Under the pieces are notes generated by a model, which saw nothing but the letters and a program-made list of their open reading frames with translations, was not told where the DNA came from and did not search any database. Positions 12,901-24,926 of a stretch of DNA of 64,000 nt are shown here, one piece after another (the first letter of the stretch is position 1; every line of letters begins with the position of its first letter). Origin of the DNA: Rhodomyrtus psidioides (lineage: Eukaryota; Streptophyta; Magnoliopsida; Myrtales; Myrtaceae); the NCBI GenBank assembly GCA_021437785.1, contig JAILYB010000088.1, positions 1,240,001 to 1,304,000 of the forward strand, in the 5' to 3' direction. A program made the translations under genes and the position numbers.

Positions 12901-14341
12901 TACTGTCTTTAGAGACGATGATCAAAATTATTCGAAGAGTCATGAGGGACATGAACACTCGCTGTATACGAAGAGTAATAAATGCGAGTTTCGGCTTGAT
13001 AAGATGGCGTTTCTTAAGACGTGAAGTCTTTGGGAAATAGAATTCCTGTGGAATCCTTTGAGGGTAGGAAATGATAGTAGATTGAGTAAGGCCGATGCGA
13101 GCTACTGAGGCTTAAGGTTTTTCTAAACCTGATGGATTATTGTGGATGATGCGTGAGAAGAATCCCCCGCAATAGTTACTCTGGCGATAAGACTGACCAA
13201 GAACGAAACGTATTGTGAATGGATGGGTAAACACGAAGGAGTTTCAAAGACTTAAGTCAAGTTGGTGATCACGCCGACAATGGCGTTTCCGTTTGGAATT
13301 GGAAGAATCCTGAGAACATAATGACGTGTCATAGAAAAGAGATATGAAGCGTAACAAGGCGATCTGAAATGGACATTGGGTGTACGTCGCGATAGTAAGA
13401 CCTTACGAATTGGAGTGCTAGAAGCATGATTGGAGTTGGCTCGCAAACGTCCTTGTGATAAAGCTTGAGAAACATTACTTGTGTGAAGAAAGGTTGTGAG
13501 TTTACACATATCGTGAGAACTTGAAGTATTTGATTGCCTAAGAGAAATGAACGAGGAGCAACGTGGATGAATGAAATTGCTTAAGGACTAAGAATAAGAT
13601 AACCGACATCGCTGTGAGAAGGCAAATAAGAGTAGTGGACGTATGTGATCGAAATTGAGCATCGTCCAGTTGGCAGATAAAGGATGGACTTCGCTCAAAG
13701 AAATAAGAAATTCAACTTCTAAATAGGAAGTTTACCAATCGACTGGTATAACGACTACCTCAAGTATTAGACCTGAGGGTCAGGAAGAGAGTAAGGTATG
13801 ATGAACCACGGACCTTAATGTCCAAGGGATAGTGTGAATAAAGGTAATAGGGAGAAAATCCAAATTTTCGAGTACCTGGAGAAAGAACCATGAAATTGAG
13901 AATGAAAGCCTTGAAAGTTCATGGATGAATTGAAAGGAGGATTCAGACACTCTAGGAAAGATGATGAGCGTGGAACTTTAAAGGAAACTAGGAAAGGTAA
14001 ATACCTTTAGTGGAGCTCGCCTGAAATGGCAGTCGTTATCAAAGGAATGCTAGGCTCAAGATTGCCCATGCCAAGGAAATACGAATCGAACTTGATTCAG
14101 ATCATAAACAGTGAAGCTATAAAGTTGGGCGACAAGATGTCATTAAGAGAAAGGTAAGTACAGATTAAGGACAAAGGGAAACAAGTCCTGGAGGAGGAGA
14201 GCTTTTGTCAGATAAGACGAATGGGAACGTCAAGTAACGAAAGAAGCTACTTTGGAAAGTGAAGAGGTGATGAGATATTAATACCCCATAAGATTGGACG
14301 ATTTGGAAAGTTATAAATTTCGAGGACGAAATTTTTTTTTT

Positions 14342-14354
14342 AAGGGGGGAAGAG
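14342..14354 (+). promoter_or_regulatory. Polypurine tract of element A
   Basis: AAGGGGGGAAGAG directly precedes the 3' LTR (14356), as expected for the plus-strand primer. Element C has AAGGGGGAAAGAG at the equivalent place. Confidence 0.85.
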
Positions 14355-14355
14355 T

Positions 14356-17300
14356 TGTGACATTCTGAATTCCGACTCCTCTCGAGGCTATGGAATGGAA
14401 AGATATCGATCGGTGTATTTCAATGGTATCTCGCTCGGAGCAGGCCACTCTCGAGTTAACTGACTGAAAGGGAAAGACTAACGCGGAGTTGGGTACGTGG
14501 ACTTGGGAAATTCGAATAAGAAAATGGCGCTTTGACCATAAGGGTTGTCGATGGGATATTTTGGGCCAGTAGAGATCGATCTAGGAACGATCATGGAATG
14601 CCTTGCTAGCGTTATACGTTGGGACACGGGTGATTCCGCCTAACCAATGTGTAATTTGCAAGAATTTCCTAAATCGGATTCCGATGATCAGGACCGCAGG
14701 AACTAGCGATAAACCCTCGCAATTACATGACAACCAAAGTTGCCACGACTTGAGAAATCCTAAGGTCGATACGTGTAGCGCCTGCAAGAGTCGCCCGTCA
14801 GTTTGAGATAAACTGAAATTACAGTCGACGAGAACTCGAAATGAATTTGGCCTCAGAATTGGGTATCAGACATTGAGGAATTCCAACATTGGAAGAGAAT
14901 TGGACGTCGCCTCATCGAGGGTAATTAAGATTGAGAAAGTGAAGCTTCGGACCCTAAGTGAAAAATTACCTTTTTGCCCCTAGTTGGATACCCTTTTTTT
15001 AAGACAAATCAAGGGCAAAATAGTCATTTGGTTTTTCCCCACATGGCTGAAAATTTGAAGGGCAAATTGGTCATTTGAGCCTCAAGATATTATAAGGAAA
15101 AGGACAAGACCATTAATTACATTGGTCAAATCTCACTTGCCTAACCTAAACCTACCATATGACAACCATCACCTCAAGTCCTCTCTCTCATTTGGCTTGT
15201 TGAGGAAGATCTCTCTCTCTTCTCCCTCTCATTTGGCCGAAGACCCCTCTCCCTCTTGCATTTTCTCTCAAACCCTCTCTCTCTCGAATTTCTCTCTCGC
15301 CCAGTTCCGACCGCCCCCACTGTTTTGGCCATAACTTCTTCATCCATTATCCTATGGAGGTGAGCCACCCATCATTAGAAAAAACTTTCTTTTCCGTTCC
15401 AACAAGGTATTATGAGCCAAACTCCACCCAGCTGTCTGTCGCGTAGAGCCGTTTGAGTGGGCAAAGGTCGCTACTCGACCCTGTTCCGACCCGAGGAGCT
15501 CTATGATGGAATTCCGAGCTCATTTCTCCCCAATATTTGGTAAGACCACCTCTCAAGCCTAGTTAAGACATATACCTTGGTGTTCATGAAGTTTGGTTAG
15601 ATTATTGAAGGATTATGATGGTTAAATCTTGGTGGTTTTCGAAGGACAGAATCTGTCCCCGCCGACCAGGTTTGGAACCTTGACTCTCCGAGGTTCGTCG
15701 AGCCTTTGTCTTGCTTGGAAATCGTCGGTGAGCCATCCTAGAACTTGGACCTAAGTGTTGTTTAGCTTGTGGTTGAGTTTGGTGTAGTTTAGAACTGGTT
15801 TCATAGCTAAACCGTGGCTTGTGCCTTTCATGGACAGAATCTGCCGTCGGAGCTCCAGTTTGAACCGTGAGCTTTGTACGACTCCCTTAGCCAATTTCCG
15901 TGGTACAAATCATTGGTAAACCTCTTAGGACCTTGCTTGATATGCTAGGGTAGCTTGTGGTTGAATTTAGATGTGGATTAAGGGAGTTTATTGGCTGAGA
16001 TTTTGTGAAATCTCTAGGGACCGATTCTGGACAGAATTGGAACAAGGGCTTGTGTCGCCTATTTTGTGGACATCTCTAGCTTAAATTACCTGTAAGTTAT
16101 CCCTAACCTTCTATTTGGAAGTTGGGTTACTAAGGGACAGAGTTTGAGCATGTTTCATGGAGTTTATGGACTGATTTGGCTTGAAATGCTTTAAACCGAA
16201 ACTGTACGGTTTGAGGAAGTTGATTTGCTGACTTGATTTTGGTGGAATATCATGCTAACATGCCTAGGATTTATTGAATTAAAGCTTTGATTTGCCGGTG
16301 ATGAAGTACCGTGCGTGAGACTAGGCATGTGTCGATTAAATTGGTTCAATTAAGGGCTCTAGCGCTTGAATGTGCAATCGATTATTAAATGGTTTAAGGC
16401 GTGGAAAATACGTGTTTTAATTGCCGAGTGATGCTTATGCTTGATTGAGAATTTTGTGACGTAGATTAGGTTTTTTCCAATTGACAAACGTTTGAAATGA
16501 ATGCCTTGTTTTAGCAACGAATTTCATGAATATGTTTTCGATGGAAAATTGAGGCATGAATTTGTTTTCGAGTGAAAACTGAGGCATTTTTATAATTGAA
16601 TTTTTATGAGTAAATGGCGTGTGGGATCGCCAAGGAAATCTTAAGTGTACAGGCGTGTGGGATCGCCAATGGCGTATGGGATCGCCGGGAAAAATTATAT
16701 GTGCACAGGCGTGTGGGATCGCCAAGGACTTATGAATTTGGCCAACGTATTGGGAAGGAGTTACTCCCATTTACCTGACGAGGTCATGCGGCTAGAGAGT
16801 TACATACTGACACGATTCATCTCGATTGAAAATGGGCGTCGAGAGTCGTTTGGTGACCGAATCATCTCTAGGTCCAGACGCGAGAGTCTCATATGGACCG
16901 ACGGGTCATATGGAGACCGAATCATCTCGCAGCCCCAAAGTGGGCAGCCCAGGATGGACGGAAATGAAAAGATTTATTTTCTGGAAAAGTCAAGAATAAT
17001 TTTGGGAAATTGAAAATGCCTCATGAATTGAAAATGGCCTAGGAAGGGCGTGAAAGTAAAGGTTATGTTTTCTGGGAATTCACGAAATGAAATTGGGAAT
17101 TTCGTGAAATGAATTTTTAGAAAATTTGAAATTCATCCTCTTGCGTGAAAGGGCGTTGAGTACTTGCTTTTGATTGAAAACTCTTCCATTGTACGAAGCT
17201 TAGCCTTACTACGATTTTCTTGACTGAGTTGAGTCGATTTGAAACTATTGAAATGCCATGTTTTGATGGAATCATGCTTTTGCCATGCCAAAGTTTTTAA

Positions 17301-17751
17301 TACCAAAATACCTATTTTTTTCAAAAGTGTCTAGAGGCACTAGCAGCCTAGTTTAGGGTTAGGTTCAACTTATTGAGATTATATATCTCACCCCGTCGTG
17401 GGACCAACATTTTCAGGTCCGAGACACAGGAAACACGAGCTCGCCATGGATTGGCATTCGATGAAGTCGTTGGAAGAAATGGTTATGAAACCTTATTTGA
17501 CCTCAGGGTTGTATTATGATGTAATTGGAGATTTAGAATTGTAATCTCTGATGTATGATTGACCTTTACATATGGTGTACCTTTTTATGTCCTAAGTCAT
17601 CTTGGGTTTATTTTGTCTGGAGTTCTTTTCCTGCTTCCGCATGCGTTTATCAAATAGGAGTATTGAGATGTTGGCCGTGGATCCTGGGAGACTATAAAGT
17701 TATAACGGTCTGGCGGGATATTCGCGTGCTCGCCGGGTTCGGGGCGTGACA
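14356..17751 (+). repeat. Element A 3' LTR (3.4 kb)
   Basis: Near-identical partner of 6554-9876, about 73 bp longer. Much of the extra length comes from an expanded short tandem repeat at 16615-16735. The conserved acceptor-like TTTTCAG block ends near 17416. The LTR ends at GCGTGACA followed by TCTTT, the right target duplication. Confidence 0.93.
16615..16735 (+). repeat. Short tandem repeat inside element A 3' LTR
   Basis: Four copies of a GGCGTRTGGGATCGCC core are spread over about 120 bp, against two in the other LTR at 8815-8870. Copy-number change between LTRs of one element shows that the array altered after or during insertion. Confidence 0.7.
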
Positions 17752-17949
17752 TCTTTGATTCGAATTCTATATTAGGATAGGATATATACGATTTTGATAA
17801 TGCTATCTTTAGTTATTCTGATGCCTAAAGGAGTCCTATCTCTATATATAGGACGTCCATATTTTGTAATCGACATCTTATCATCATTATTCAATCAAAT
17901 TCGTGTATTCTTTGGAATTGTTTTCCAAGATTCGCTTCTCTCTGCGTCA
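17752..17949 (+). repeat. Element B 5' LTR, right half
   Basis: The first five bases (TCTTT) are element A's right target duplication. The other 193 bases match 22647-22839 with only three mismatches, much closer than the left half. It contains a TATATATA box at 17843-17850 and ends GCGTCA, followed by the primer-binding site. Confidence 0.92.
17843..17850 (+). promoter_or_regulatory. TATA box of element B LTR
   Basis: TATATATA in a CTCTATATATAGGACG context. It is repeated unchanged in the 3' LTR at 22733-22740 and lies about 100 bp before the LTR end, a plausible promoter position. In the 5' LTR element A has been inserted about 90 bp upstream, so any upstream control sequence is now 11 kb away. 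Confidence 0.65.
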
Positions 17950-17951
17950 TT

Positions 17952-17963
17952 TGGTATCAGAGC
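17952..17963 (+). promoter_or_regulatory. Primer-binding site of element B
   Basis: TGGTATCAGAGC, two bases after the 5' LTR end (17949), complementary to the 3' end of initiator tRNA-Met. Confidence 0.92.
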
Positions 17964-17980
17964 AGGATTCTCCTGTGACG

Positions 17981-19530
17981 ATGGTGAATAACGTGATTGT
18001 CAATCTCCTCGTAGTTGAGGGCCGTGAAATGAGCCTATTACACGGACGGAGTTCAACCAATTCGTGGATCAAACCGATCGGAAGTTTCAAGAGATCCTTG
18101 AGGCCATCCATCGTTTATCCATAAACCAAGCCCCCGGTGTCCTTCCAGCCTAGCGAATTCTTGTCGCTTGTGATCCCTAAGTTGCCATGGAGAGTGGAGG
18201 AAATCCCTGACATAGGCGTCAAAACTATGTTGAGGATACTGAAGACGAAGAAGAATAGGACTTCCAGGATATACCTATTCGTGGGGGTCGTCAGTATAGA
18301 GGATTCCAGGATGAGTATGTTCGTGGAGGTCGCCGACAGGGAGGTTATCACCGAGATCCTAAGCAGTATCAATTGAAGGTAGATCTTCTTACTTTCAATG
18401 GTAACCTAGATATTGAAGATTTTATGGACTGGATTTGGGAGGTCGAAAATTTTTTCGATGCCATGGAGATCGAAGAGAATCGCCAAGTGAAGCTTGTCGC
18501 GTACAAACTGAAGGGTGGCGCTTCGGCTTGGTGGGAGCAGACTCAATTAGCCCGATGTCGAGAAGGAGTGGTCCCAATCCGGACATGGAATCGGATGAAA
18601 CAAAAGTTGAAGAAGAGGTTCCTTCCATCGAATTATGAGCAGTTGCTATTTCAGCAATTTCAGAATTGCAGGTGGCTGAATCGATCCGTCCAGGCCTATA
18701 CAGAAGACTTTCTTCGACTCTCTGCCCGCAATAATCTTGAAGAATCAGATGCCCAACAGACTGCTCGGTACATCAATGGGTTGCGACTCAATATCCAGGA
18801 TCGAGTGTCCCTGCATCGATTGTTTACTGTCGATGATGCCCAGGAGATGGTTGAGATGCAGTTGGAAAGAGCTGGCCCTAATACTCGAGGTAATAATTAC
18901 TCGAGTCGCGGATCGTTCGGAAAGGGAAAGCAAACTGAAATTTCGGGTTCTTCGACACAGCAAAACAATGATACAAACCGAAATTCGGGGAGTACCGTAG
19001 GAGTGTCCAAAGAACCAATAACATCAAACACTTGTACGCCTAATCCGAGTGCACAGAACCCTTATGCCAAGCCTCAGCCAGTAAGGCGCTATAAGTGTAA
19101 CGAATTCGGCCACCGTTCCAGCGATTGTCCAAGGCGGAGGATGGCCAATATTGTCGAGCATGATGACGACGTATGTAAAGAAGAGTGGGCGGATGAGGAA
19201 GAGATAGATGCTGAAGAGGGTGAGCATGTCAACTGTGTAGTCCGACGTTTATTGCTTGCCCCGCGGATTGAAGACACTCAACGTAATCATCTTTTTCGCG
19301 CTCAATGTACTGTCAATGGCAAAGTATGTGATGTCATCATCGACAGCGGAAGTTGCGAGAACAACGTTTCGAAGGCCTTGGTGGATCATCTACAATTGAA
19401 GACAGAGCCGCATCCTTCCCCTTATACAATCGGATGGATTCGTAAAGGAGCTGAACTTAAGGTAAATCAATTGTGTCGTTTGCCTATCTCCATTGGAAAA
19501 ACGTATCGAGATACTATTATTTGCGATGTT
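17981..19530 (+). pseudogene. Element B gag and protease, broken
   Basis: The capsid-like gag and aspartic protease of a gypsy polyprotein. An ATG at 17981 opens the leader, but at least one frameshift and stops between about 18000 and 18260 separate it from the main frame, which is open from about 18290. That frame holds the gag signature LVAYKLKGGASAWWEQ (near 18495) and a zinc knuckle near 19093, KCNEFGHRSSDCP, whose second Cys is replaced by Phe so the CCHC set is incomplete. The protease motif VIIDSGS is at about 19333. A one-base insertion in the TTT of GATGTTTGTG (about 19528-19531) ends the frame and moves the rest into the next frame. Lineage: chromovirus. Confidence 0.88.
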
Positions 19531-22506
19531 TGTGGAGATGGATGCTTTTCATGTATTACTAGGGCGACCATGGCAGTATGATGTAGATATTACCCATCGT
19601 GCTAGGGAGAATACTTATTCCTTCGTGTGGAAAAAGACTAAGATTACGTTGAAACCGAAGGGTAATAGTCCCCAGATCGTGAAGAAGCAAGATGTAGGTG
19701 TTATGCTGAATGTTCGTAAGCGTGAAAGGATGTATATGATTGTGGATAAGGGAGATCATCAAGCTGTGATTAGTATTCCTGAAGCTCTTAAGCCCCTGCT
19801 GAAGGTTTTCAGTGATGTTATGCCCGAGGACTTACCTGACGGATTACCTCCTTTGAGGGATATCCAGCATGAGATTGACTTTCTTCCAGGTGCTAGTCTT
19901 CCTAACTTGCCGCATTATCGAATGAATCCGAAGGAGAACAAGATTTTACAAGATCAAGTGGGAGAGCTCCTTCGGAAGGGTTTCTTGCGCGAGAGCAAAA
20001 GGCCTTGTGCTGTTCCTGCGCTTCTTACACTGAAGAAAGATGGAAGTATGCGGATGTGTGTTGATAGCCGTGCCATCAACCGGATTACCATTAAGTACAG
20101 ATTCCCGATTCCCCGACTGGATGATATGCTTGACAAACTTGATGGATCGAGAGTCTTTACAAAGATTGATTTGCGTAGCGGATACCACCAAGTTCGCATT
20201 CGTCCTGATGATGAGTGGAAGACAGCTTTTAAAACTAGTGCGGGTTTGTATGAGTGGCTTGTTATGCCATTCGGACTCACTAACGTGCCTAGTACTTTCA
20301 TGCGTTTGATGACTCAAGTTCTCAAGCCTTTTATTGGCAAGTTTGTGGTAGTTTTCTTTGATGACATTATGATATATAGCCCAGATGATCGGCAACACAT
20401 GGAGCACCTGAGAGATGTCCTGTTGGCCTTGCAGTCGAACAAGTTGTTTATAAATCTGAAAAAGTGTAATTTCATGACAGAACAGCTTCTTTTCCTGGGT
20501 TTTGTTGTTGGAGTATATAGACTTCGCGTCGATGCAGAAAAGGTGGCTGCAATCCGCAGTTGGCTAGTACCCCAGAATATTGGTGAGGCCCGTAGTTTCC
20601 ATGGCCTTGCGACATTCTACCGGCTCTTCATCAGAAATTTCAGCACTATTATGGCCCCAATCACTGATTGTTTGAAAAAGGGAAATTTTCGTTGGGGTGA
20701 TGAAGCTGAAGCCAGCTTCAAGCTCATCAAAGAAAAACTCTCCACTACTCCAGTATTGATGCTCCCTGACTTTGAGAAAGTATTCGAGCTGGATTGCGAT
20801 GCGTCTGGAATAGGGATTGGTGCTGTTCTTTCACAAGAAGGTAAGCCTATTGCCTATTTTAGCAAAACACTTAATGATGTTCGCAAGCGATGGTCTACGT
20901 ATGAGCAGGAGTATTATGCTGTCGTGCGATATATTAAGCATTGGCAGTCGTATCTTTATCAGCAGGAGTTCGTGCTAAATACGGATCATCAGGCTCTTAA
21001 GTATATAAAGAGCCAAAAACATCTAAACAGGATGCATGCAAGGTGGGTTTCCTTTTTGGAACAGTTTAATTTTGTGCTTCGTCATAAGGCGGGACAATTG
21101 AATAAAGTTGCAGATGCCCTGAGTAGACATGCTGAAACATTGGTGACCATGCGCAATGATGTTGTTGGTTTTGATCATATGTGTTCTCTTTATGCTGATG
21201 ATGATGATTTTAGTAAGATATGGGAAACTTGTTCACAAACAGGTTGTAGTGGGGATATGATCATTCAGGACAAGTTCCTGTTCTTTGGGAATAGATTGTG
21301 TATTCCTCGTGGATCATTGCGCGAGCAGCTCATTCAAGAACTTCATGGCAGCACCTTGGGTGGACACTTAGGTCGAGACAAAACTGTCGCATTGGTTGAG
21401 GATAGGTACTATTGGCCCCAATTGAAGAGGGATGTCGGGCGATTCGTTAATAAGTGTTATACTTGTCAGACTGCCAAAGTTCATTCTCAGAATACTGGAT
21501 TATACACTCCTCTGCCTATTCCTACTGGTCCTTGGATAGATGTTTCTATGGATTTTGTGTTGGGACTTCCCCGAACACAACGCAGTTTAGACTCTATTTT
21601 TGTGGTGGTTGACAGGTTTTCAAAGATGGCGCATTTAATCCCCTGCAAGAAGACTTTGGATGCTTCCCATGTGGCGAGCTTATTCTTTCGTGAAGTAGTC
21701 CGCTTGCATGGTGTGCCCAAAACGATCACCTCTGATCGTGACACCAAGTTCATGAGTTATTTTTGGCGTACTTTACGGCGTTTATTTGGAACTAATTTGC
21801 AGTACAATAGTTCTTTCCATCCGCAGACTGATGGTCAGACAGAAGTTGTCAATCGTACCATGGCCGATATTATTCGCTGTCTTTGTAGCGACATGCCCAA
21901 GCAATGGGATCGCTATATCACCCCTGCTCAGTTCGCCTTCAACAACACAGTCAATCGTTCGACTGGTAAGTCTCCTTTTGAAGTTATATACGGGCAGACT
22001 CCACAGCATACTCTGGATTTGGTTCCCCTGCCAAAGATCCCGGTTATAATGTCGCAGTAGAAAATCTTGCGACAAAAATTATGGAGGTTCAAGCTGATGT
22101 GGCGCGACAACTTGCTGCTTCAAATTCGAAATACAAGGATGTTGCTGACAAACGGCGTCGTTCCAATATTTTTGAAGTTGGTGATGAGGTAATGGTTTTC
22201 CTACGCAAGGAGCGATTTCATGTGGGCACCTATAACAAGCTGAAGCAAAAGAAGATTGGTCCCTACCGCATCCTGAAAAAGATCAACGACAATGCATATG
22301 TTGTTGACCTTCCTGCTGATCTAAACATATCTCCAACATTCAATGTGGCTGACCTGTTCGAGTATCACCCTCCAGATATTCCGCTTTATGCTGATGATAA
22401 CTCGAGGGCGAGTTCTTCTAAAGAGGAGGGGAATGATGTAGAACAATTAGCATGCAATTATCTCGCCAAATTGGATTTCCAAAAGCCGGCGCGACTTCGC
22501 CGGTAA
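19531..22506 (+). pseudogene. Element B pol: RT, RNase H, integrase (two frames)
   Basis: Continues the polyprotein after the frameshift. In order: end of protease (VLLGRPWQYD), RT with its catalytic motif as FFDDI (about 20357), RNase H (LDCDASGIGIGAVL, about 20789), the HHCC zinc finger of integrase (about 21340-21475), and the integrase core with Asp in SMDFVLG, Asp in TSDRDTKF and Glu in DGQTEVV. A one-base deletion near 22040 stops the frame at 22058-22060. The remaining integrase tail is open in another frame to 22506 and runs about 24 codons into the 3' LTR. Only two single-base lesions separate this pol from an open frame, so it is much better kept than element A's. No canonical chromodomain is seen; the tail is short and acidic. 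Confidence 0.9.
22420..22433 (+). promoter_or_regulatory. Polypurine tract of element B
   Basis: AAAGAGGAGGGGAA immediately precedes the 3' LTR and lies inside the integrase-tail coding frame. Confidence 0.8.
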
Positions 22507-22839
22507 TTTCGAATCTTGGGTCAAATGATCTCGGATCGCGTTCAAAATTAGTCGATGGATTTCGGTATTTCGAGATTGTTTAGACCATTTTTCAGGCAGT
22601 TTTCTGTTTTAGGCAATTTAGAATATTCCGAAATTTTGTTATCTTTGATTCGAATTCTATATTAGGATAGGATATATACGATTTTGATAATGCTATCTTT
22701 AGTTATTCCGATGCCTAAAGGAGTCCTATCTCTATATATAGGACGTCCATCTTTTGTAATCGACATCTTATCATCATTATTCAATCAAATTCGTGCATTC
22801 TTTGGAATTGTTTTCCAAGATTCGCTTCTCTCTGCGTCA
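22434..22839 (+). repeat. Element B 3' LTR, uninterrupted (406 bp)
   Basis: TGATGTAGAAC...GCGTCA. It is the reference for the empty site of element A: TTGTTATCTTTGATTCG here is the uninterrupted sequence. It carries the TATATATA box at 22733-22740 and is followed by the CCAAA target duplication at 22840-22844. Confidence 0.94.
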
Positions 22840-22844
22840 CCAAA

Positions 22845-23082
22845 CAACTGTGGGCAAGTTATTGGAATAAAAATAAACACTTTCATTGCCAGTACATTAG
22901 AGGATAAGAGAACCAAATATGTGCATGTAATGTCCACTGAAAATTCTTTCTAAAGCATCTATCGATCATTATATTATGTTGTTTGTGATTAAAAGCAGTA
23001 TCAATAGCAGTCCTTACACGAGAACACTGAGGAGGAAATTATTGTCATCTAGAAAGTTTTCAACTAGTCAAAATTTAAGTTT
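22845..23082. other. Host sequence between element B and the GLR remnant
   Basis: AT-rich, no gene. It lies directly downstream of the GLR coding end, so it probably contains the former 3' untranslated region of that gene. I can place no poly(A) signal with confidence. Confidence 0.4.
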
Positions 23083-24926
23083 AATTTACATTTGTAAGCT
23101 CGACCCTTTTTGGTACATGATTAGGAGATCCTTGTTTTGCAGATGGTGCGCCTTGGCCGGTGTTGATATCGTCGTTGTTTTGGCTGTAGTCTCTTGACGA
23201 ACTCCGAGAGAATTTAGTGTTTTTTGAAGTTTCCACAGCTGCAGTCTCATTGCCATCCTCATCCATTCTCCTATCACTAGATCCCTCCTTCCTAAAAGTG
23301 TGGGCACTGAGGTCTCTCTCGTAAAATCTTCTTCCCAATGCGACGATTTCTCCCGCGATGAAATTGAAGAACTTCCTATGATATGTCGATTTCTTGCGAC
23401 GAACAAGACCACGAAAATGAAGACAGCGAAAAATGCAGCAGCTCCAGCAATCAAGAAGAGGCCCCAGAAACTATCAAGTCCCAAGCTGTGGGAAGAAACT
23501 GAGTCAGTCGAATCCAGGCGGCCAGATTTCGATGGAAGCCATGTGTTTTAGATTTTCGTCATTTTAGGCCCTTCAGTTACGTTAAGGATTGCTCGCGAAA
23601 TATCCGGTACTAGCGCAGATCCTTTGGGGAAAGCCTGTGAACCAGAAGCAGGACATGAGATTTTTCAATCAAACAAATACAATTGAGAGATTGAGGACTT
23701 ACAAAGCCAAATCCAGCAGTTTTGAATTCCGGGATCGTGGTATATCTTTTGAAATATTGAGAAAGAAAAGTTTTAATGTAGGGAACTTCATCGAATGCTG
23801 CTGCAATCCCGCCCTTTGCACTTCCCTCGGAAAGGAGCGCATTGCATTCTTCAGCAGATTTGTATGGTACGAGTCTAGAATCGTCGAACTTCATTTGCTT
23901 TAGCTGTCCATGAACGAACGAGCCATCCTGGTATCCCACTTTTGCTCCACTCTTTAGGAGCTGATCCACATCAGTTACAGTTGGTTGAAAATTTTGCATC
24001 ACCAAAAGAGAGCTCAAGCTTGCAGTGTAACTTTGTGTTAGTATAAGTACCACGAAAACCCACACGATCACAACAAATCTGGCTAGGTTGCTAAGTACTC
24101 TCTCCCCTGCAATCCAAATTAAGGGGAAGCACCTAAATTATCCAAGAACGATATGTAAATTGTAATCTTCGATTGATTTATTAAAGTGAAGGGTAATTAC
24201 TTTGTGCAAAAACCATGGTTGAAAACGAGAACCAGCAGCTCGTGCCAACATGATGCGCGGCCGGACCCCTGAAATCTTCGTTAATTTGGTGTTCCAGAAT
24301 CCATACGACCAATGCTATAAACACAAAGAAGCATCCAGTTGTTAACCAAAGGTCCCAAGTGAGTGGATTCAAGATAGCCCAAGCATCCTTGCTCTTGCTG
24401 TCCTTGTATGGCACAATCATTGCAACTCCTGATTCGAAGTATGGTAAGGTGAAGTCCACATATAATGATCTGTTCGCAATGATCGTTGTATCACCCACCA
24501 CTGCATCGTAATTCTGTTCCAATATAAGAAGGGGGAAATGTTTTAACATAGTAAGTCTCTAGTTTTAATCCAACAAAATCAAGTACGTGCTCACCCCGTA
24601 AAATACTTGGTCTCTCATGTCATCGTAACTACCGGTGCTACTTCCATTAGGCAAGGCAAACGGAATAAGGTCATAAGCCACAATAGACATGGCCGGTTCC
24701 GGTTGTTTTTTGTTTTTGTTTTTGTTTTTTTAATAATAAAATAAAATTAATAAATTATAAATTATAATCAAATTGTACATTGTAATAAAATTTAGAAAAA
24801 AAAAAGAGAATGAATGGGCTTGAACTTAATGAATTATCATTAAGCGCCTACATATCTTCTTGGGGATAGAAGAATCAAAACCCATGTAGTTCTCTTACCT
24901 TTGCTAACCCCCAACTTACCTCATCG

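Larger units (their letters stand above)
9877..14355 (+). pseudogene. Element A interior: relic of Tekay-type gag-pol
   Basis: No open frame above about 150 codons exists on either strand, and those present are not retroviral. Collinear traces of element C remain. The leader word TTAATTCCTAGAGGGAATTG near 11180 matches C near 43618. GAGGAGGAACCTCGACCC...CACTTGAGGTGACT near 12380-12422 matches the protease-RT spacer of C near 45210. AATGCGAGTTTCGGCTTGA near 12980 matches C's RT near 46000. The end TTTCGAGGACGAAATTTT (about 14317) matches C at 48240. Frameshifts and stops are too many to list, and no protein can be made. The decay is far greater than the difference between the two LTRs. Confidence 0.8.
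6554..17751 (+). mobile_element. Element A: non-autonomous Tekay/Del-like LTR retrotransposon nested in B
   Basis: Seen: LTRs at 6554-9876 and 14356-17751, both TGTGACATTC...GCGTGACA. A TGGTATCAGAGC priming site lies 12 bp after the first LTR, and a polypurine tract abuts the second. Target duplication TGTTT/TCTTT (one mismatch) lies at 6549-6553 and 17752-17756. The 4.5-kb interior has no long open frame, but short tracts are still collinear with element C's gag, protease and RT. Inferred: a defective member of the Tekay/Del group that moved using proteins supplied by relatives, because its two LTRs are still very alike (about 3% different in a 280-bp stretch I compared by eye). Confidence 0.92.
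6341..22839 (+). mobile_element. Element B: Ty3/gypsy chromovirus, complete but broken, split by element A
   Basis: Seen: two LTRs beginning TGATGTAGAAC and ending GCGTCA, a primer-binding site, gag, protease, RT, RNase H and integrase in gypsy order, and a polypurine tract. It is flanked by the perfect 5-bp duplication CCAAA at 6336-6340 and 22840-22844. Removing element A leaves a 5' LTR of 213+193 = 406 bp, exactly the length of the 3' LTR (22434-22839). The pol frame runs about 24 codons into the 3' LTR. Known: reading into the LTR is a feature reported for centromeric CRM chromoviruses. Inferred: CRM-like chromovirus; the lineage call is tentative because I see no canonical chromodomain. 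It inserted just downstream of the GLR remnant. Confidence 0.93.

Noticed and set aside
19946..20407. A 153-codon minus-strand frame inside B's RT
   Set aside because: Antisense shadow of a conserved RT coding region; no independent signal.
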